In this document: piece after piece, positions 63,952-64,000 of the stretch | Layout of the letters: each line of letters starts with the position of its first letter | Numbering within the stretch: position 1 is the first letter of the stretch | Source of the DNA: Bacteroidales bacterium | GTDB taxonomy: Bacteria; Bacteroidota; Bacteroidia; Bacteroidales; UBA12077 | Direction: 5' to 3' | NCBI GenBank assembly: GCA_019038645.1 | Contig: JAHOYT010000003.1 | Span: 31,527-95,526 of the forward strand | DNA: 64,000 nt | Position numbers and translations under genes: made by a program | The notes under the pieces: model-generated | Seen by the model: only the letters and a program-made list of their open reading frames with translations | Database searches by the model: none | Told to the model about the DNA's origin: nothing

Positions 63952-64000
63952 CTAAATAACTCCCTGATCCATCATTGCATCAGCTACTTTTAAGAAACCT
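63952..64000 (-). CDS. Second glutamate dehydrogenase, C-terminal end only
   Basis: Reading leftward from the window edge, the last 15 codons give GFLKVADAMMDQGVI and then TAG. The end of intact GdhA reads [15 protein letters not shown], ten of 15 identical. The gene continues beyond the window, so its completeness and cofactor type are unknown. It forms a near-tandem pair with gdhA, with only dprA between. Confidence 0.8.
   Translation of the reverse strand, partial: GFLKVADAMMDQGVI

Overview
The window looks like a chromosome segment of a Bacteroidota bacterium, most like the Bacteroidales/Marinilabiliales side of the phylum. The DNA is AT-rich, and promoters with the phylum's -7 element TAnnTTTG recur in front of genes. 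Lineage markers include an FtsL-like protein in a mraZ-rsmH-ftsL-ftsI cluster, an IPExxxVDY-family gene beside rnc-fabF-acpP, a glycine-lipid acyltransferase pair, an ansA-tatD pair, TPR-containing histidine kinases and an arsEFG operon. The placement is inferred from gene content only.

Layout. 1-4024: start of the division/cell-wall cluster (mraZ, rsmH, ftsL-like, ftsI and the first codons of murE), preceded by phased MraZ-type boxes. 4200-6005: glsA/glsB-like lipid acyltransferases. 6067-13141: housekeeping genes (a long PurF-like protein, a SPOR protein, an LEA-2 lipoprotein, glpK, yebC, miaB). 13180-20006: a sigma-54 response regulator and histidine kinase, facing an FtsX-type permease across a paired-dyad operator. 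20063-23046: aspS, tadA and a YfiR-family gene. 23099-30371: an arsenic island made of two operons. Operon one is arsR1-rhodanese-GDCCVxC-arsC-arsM-acr3 for inorganic arsenic. Operon two is arsR2-arsE-arsF-arsG-arsP-like-DGC-thioredoxin for organoarsenicals. Each has its own ArsR and its own operator type. 30464-35831: an M3 peptidase and small metabolic or unknown genes.

35911-41052 is the most unusual region. It holds two paralogous periplasmic-TPR histidine kinases. Each is preceded by a tiny gene closed by its own terminator. One tiny gene encodes a 36-residue peptide with a textbook double-glycine leader. The other encodes a 30-residue Pro/Asp-rich peptide. A 113-residue protein just upstream of one kinase ends in the same acidic glycine-rich tail as the double-glycine peptide. 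I propose this as an undescribed peptide-TPR kinase system.

41137-47463: trmH-like, 5-FCL, an RprXY-like two-component pair with a phased TTTAAC array and a candidate small RNA, then rnc-fabF-acpP. 47661-50635: purN, two insert genes, and a decayed second copy of the purN 3' end, which suggests an old insertion. 50688-58870: an M23 peptidase, a YitT protein, leuS, tRNA-Arg and an ExbB-ExbD-ExbD energy-transduction operon. 58949-64000: tRNA-Ser, ansA, tatD, gdhA, dprA, and the 3' end of a second gdhA-like gene cut by the window edge. No CRISPR array, transposase, rRNA or intact prophage was seen.
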